Shown: positions 63,490 through 64,000 of the stretch, in pieces
Numbering within the stretch: the stretch's first letter is position 1
Layout: each line of letters starts with the position of its first letter
Origin: Phytopythium helicoides
Taxonomy: Eukaryota; Oomycota; Peronosporomycetes; Pythiales; Pythiaceae
Reading direction: 5' to 3'
Length of the DNA stretch: 64,000 bases
Assembly: GCA_024867545.1 (NCBI GenBank)
Contig: JANFNE010000041.1
Location: 62,001 to 126,000, forward strand
Notes under the pieces: model-generated
Told to the model about the DNA's origin: nothing
The model's database searches: none
The model's input: only the letters and a program-made list of their open reading frames with translations
Program-made: the position numbers and the translations under genes

Positions 63490-63501
63490 ACGAGTGATCC
63501 C
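63490..63501 (-). promoter_or_regulatory. GATCACTCGTGG element of R4
   Basis: Same sequence and distance to the ATG (63483) as in R2. Upstream similarity to R2 ends about 30 bp further. Confidence 0.55.
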
Positions 63502-63983
63502 GGAAGCAAATCTTGGTGTGGGATAGTCGCCGTGTCGTGCCCGTTAGAGGAGGCTGTAGCGACAGGCACTCAAAGAGCATATCTCGTGCTATGAGCGTTG
63601 CAGCTCAAATTTTGAGGCGGCATTAGTTTATCAGACGCTTCCTGTATAGTAAAGTGCGTGTGTGTGGAATAATTCAAGCCAATGCACGTATAGAGAGAGG
63701 TGGGGATGCGAGAGCACATCTCTCGTTGTCCGCATACCTCCCAAACCGACTTTCATCGAATAATCATGTTGATCCCGCGTAAACACAATCATGTGTTCCT
63801 GAAATCGATGGCTCACCTCACTTGTGGTTTCTTCAGCAGATTCCATGTCACCAACAAAATACAAGCAAACCGAGTTAATACATTTATTCGACTGGGTGGT
63901 GATGCAAAGCATAACAAGGCGTTGCAGCTACCAGTCCTGCGTTATATGATCGTCGGCAAAACCTTGATCAGTCTCACTCCCCT
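63502..63983. other. spacer between R4 and the next R gene
   Basis: No gene seen. The last part, from about 63955, matches the 3' flank of R3 (60553 on). Confidence 0.4.
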
Positions 63984-64000
63984 TCATTTCATCGACACAA
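63984..64000 (-). CDS. 3' end of a further R-type bZIP gene (partial, cut by the window edge)
   Basis: 63960-64000 is identical to 60550-60589, which spans the stop codon and last codons of R3. Here the minus strand reads VSMK and then TGA (63984-63986). The gene would lie beyond the right edge. It is inferred only from this match. Confidence 0.5.

Overview
Organism: this looks like nuclear DNA of an oomycete (Phytophthora/Pythium-like). The bZIP genes carry a Cys in place of the DNA-contacting Asn of the basic region (C-x7-R), a variant known from oomycete bZIPs. Two transposase genes have 62-63 nt GT-AG introns. PIF/Harbinger, Tc1/mariner and Ty1/copia remains are interspersed. No rRNA, tRNA, CRISPR array or bacterial-style operon is seen. 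The species cannot be named from the sequence.

Main content: the window is a dense multigene array of Cys-type bZIP transcription factors. I count 14 apparently intact genes, two damaged ones (a frameshifted copy at 259-1441 and a truncated copy at 48391-49374), relics, and the last codons of another gene at the right edge. One group (types A, B, C, D, E) has a short W-rich start, a KTERRREQCR-type basic region, a leucine zipper and a conserved C-terminal domain of about 200 residues. Each has a GGATCACTTCA-like element 60-110 bp upstream of its ATG. A second group (R1-R4) has RRxQCRTNQARYRERQ and a related C-terminal half. Three of its genes carry GATCACTCGTGG just before the ATG. A third kind (25865-26560) has two basic regions but only one zipper.

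Layout: 0-3.4 kb, type A pseudogene. 3.4-15.9 kb, a direct duplication, each unit with a 2.1 kb near-identical non-coding block followed by a type B gene. 16.0-38.1 kb, a large inverted duplication: left arm C-D-E, right arm E'-D'-C', around a unique centre with R1, the double-basic-region bZIP and a protein kinase. 38.4-45.6 kb, a small secreted Cys-rich ORF, copia Gag/integrase relics, a HARBI1-like fragment and a Tc1/mariner element with terminal inverted repeats and TA duplications. 46.3-49.4 kb, a third copy of D-C cut off inside C. 51.6-57.3 kb, a complete PIF/Harbinger element whose transposase intron holds a second complete Harbinger element. 58.3-64 kb, a tandem array R2-R3-R4 plus the 3' tail of the next copy.

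How it fits together: the shared promoter element, often present as two facing half-sites, and the dimerising zippers suggest that the clustered factors bind a common site and regulate each other. That is inference. The repeated duplication, inversion, truncation and uneven sequence similarity point to a young array that is still rearranging, probably helped by gene conversion and transposons.
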